Positions 6,006 to 6,768 of a stretch of DNA of 6,768 bases are shown here, in pieces (within the stretch, counting starts at the first letter, position 1; each line of letters begins with the position of its first letter). The position numbers and the translations under genes are program-made. The notes under the pieces are model-generated. The model was not told where the DNA came from. It saw only the letters and a program-made list of their open reading frames with translations, and did no database searches. Origin of the DNA: Bog-159 sp035308525 (GTDB lineage: Bacteria; Acidobacteriota; Terriglobia; Bryobacterales; Bryobacteraceae); contig DATGGM010000101.1 in assembly GCA_035308525.1 (NCBI GenBank), forward strand, positions 1 through 6,768. Direction: 5' to 3'.

Positions 6006-6768
6006 TTGGGAAAAGATTCGCAGTCGATTAGCCTGACTTCCGCCCTGCGCCAGATTGCCGCTTTCGGTACCGGTACGGGCATCCAGATCGCCGGCGGAGA
6101 CCTGGAGATCGCTGTGGCGCGGGTCCGCCCCACCGGTGTCCGGGTTCTCGGACACACCACCATCAAGAACTTCCGCGAGCGGCCGGCGGCTCAATGGGGC
6201 GCCGAATATAGCGCCTTTCTGGGAAAGCTGGGAACACCCCACCTGAGCGCCACTGTATTGCTGCCCGGCCCGGAAGTCATCGTGCGCCAGGTCACGCTGC
6301 GGGGTGTCGAGACGAAGGATCTGGAGGCCGCCATCGGCTTTCAACTGGATGGTCTTAATCCGTACGGCGACCAGGATGTTCTGTTCGGCTGGTCCCGCCT
6401 GGCCGAGGGCGCCGTATTGATAGGCATCGTCCGCCGCGAAACCGTATCTCGCTACCTGGAGCTGTTCAGCGAAGCCGGCATCAAGACCAGTTCGTTTACC
6501 TTTGCCGCCGCTGCCATCCACGGAGCCATCCGGCTGTCCGCGCCGCCGCCGCGCGGCTTCCTGGTGCTGAACCAGGCTGGAACTCACGTGCAGGTTTATG
6601 GCGAGAGCCAGGCGCGGCCGGTGTTCACCGCCGAATTCGACCTGCCCGCCGAGAAAGCCGCCGCCGTGGCCGTCGGCGAGTTGCGCCTCGCCCCTGAGAC
6701 CGTACCGCTGAGTATGGAAAGTCTGCTGCCTGTCCCGCGCATGAATCCCGTGGAGAACGATCTGCGGC
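6006..6768 (+). CDS. PilM/GspL-like pilus or secretion assembly protein, 5' part
   Basis: The frame is open from 5958, after a TAG at 5955-5957, to the right edge and runs out of the window. No ATG occurs in it until 6714, deep inside the protein, so the start is non-ATG. TTG at 6006 is my choice because it keeps the whole conserved N-terminus; GTG at 6114 would cut into it. No Shine-Dalgarno supports either. The visible 254 residues resemble actin-like PilM/GspL. They include GTGIQIAGGDLEIAVARV (23-40), a strand with VLLPGPEVIVRQVTLRG (84-100), then LEAAIGFQLDGLNPYG (106-121), the place where PilM proteins have a helix plus a 'PF' turn, and VLIGIVRRETVSRYLELFSEAGIK (137-160). PilM sits on the cytoplasmic side of the inner membrane and binds PilN; GspL does the same job in type II secretion. 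The PilM phosphate-binding DIG-type motif reads IQIAGG here, so ATP binding is doubtful. Assignment is by pattern only. No symbol is given because PilM and GspL cannot be separated from this part. Confidence 0.72.
   Translation, partial: MGKDSQSISLTSALRQIAAFGTGTGIQIAGGDLEIAVARVRPTGVRVLGHTTIKNFRERPAAQWGAEYSAFLGKLGTPHLSATVLLPGPEVIVRQVTLRGVETKDLEAAIGFQLDGLNPYGDQDVLFGWSRLAEGAVLIGIVRRETVSRYLELFSEAGIKTSSFTFAAAAIHGAIRLSAPPPRGFLVLNQAGTHVQVYGESQARPVFTAEFDLPAEKAAAVAVGELRLAPETVPLSMESLLPVPRMNPVENDLR

Noticed and set aside
5934..6587. A 217-codon open frame on the - strand at the right end
   Set aside because: It is antisense to the PilM/GspL-like frame, which has a coherent protein pattern. The antisense translation shows no domain, and it would overlap the NIPSNAP promoter region.

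Overview
The window is high-GC bacterial DNA, densely coding on both strands. I read it as Acidobacteriota, most likely the Solibacter/Bryobacter group. The pointers are a secreted VWFA-related protein of the type named after Acidobacteria, a Tat-exported two-domain NIPSNAP protein, a Tat-exported mannonate-dehydratase-like protein, a treS-maltokinase fusion and a PilM/GspL-like protein. This is a family-based inference; there is no rRNA or other phylogenetic marker here.

Layout, left to right. (1) 1-2178, + strand: the 3' part of a fused trehalose synthase/maltokinase gene, whose 5' end lies outside the window. (2) 2179-2646, - strand: a small membrane protein with DUF1648-like features. Its stop codon directly abuts the treS stop codon. 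(3) 2647-2705: a short AT-rich divergent promoter region. (4) 2706-3161, + strand: a short, single-domain TrmO-type tRNA m6t6A methyltransferase. (5) 5934-3178, - strand: a compact three-gene operon read leftwards, consisting of a Tat-signal NIPSNAP protein, a Tat-signal UxuA-like TIM-barrel protein and a secreted VWA protein. Gaps inside it are 12 and 18 bases, with Shine-Dalgarno sequences at the second and third genes. (6) 5938-6005: a second divergent intergenic region. (7) From about 6006 to the right edge, + strand: the 5' part of a PilM/GspL-like gene, which runs off the window and has no ATG start.

Function. The TreS-maltokinase fusion turns trehalose into maltose and then maltose-1-phosphate, the donor for GlgE alpha-glucan synthesis; the neighbouring genes of that pathway, if present, are to the left. 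The leftward operon appears to be envelope or periplasmic: all three products carry export signals, and the middle one keeps the metal-site pattern of mannonate dehydratases. The right-edge gene suggests the start of a type IV pilus or type II secretion assembly cluster to the right.

I found no RNA genes, mobile elements, CRISPR arrays or extended repeats, and no convincing intrinsic terminator. No gene-free stretch exceeds 300 bases. I see no clearly new system. The best leads are the exported UxuA-like/NIPSNAP/VWA operon and the PilM-like protein with a non-ATG start and an altered nucleotide-binding motif.
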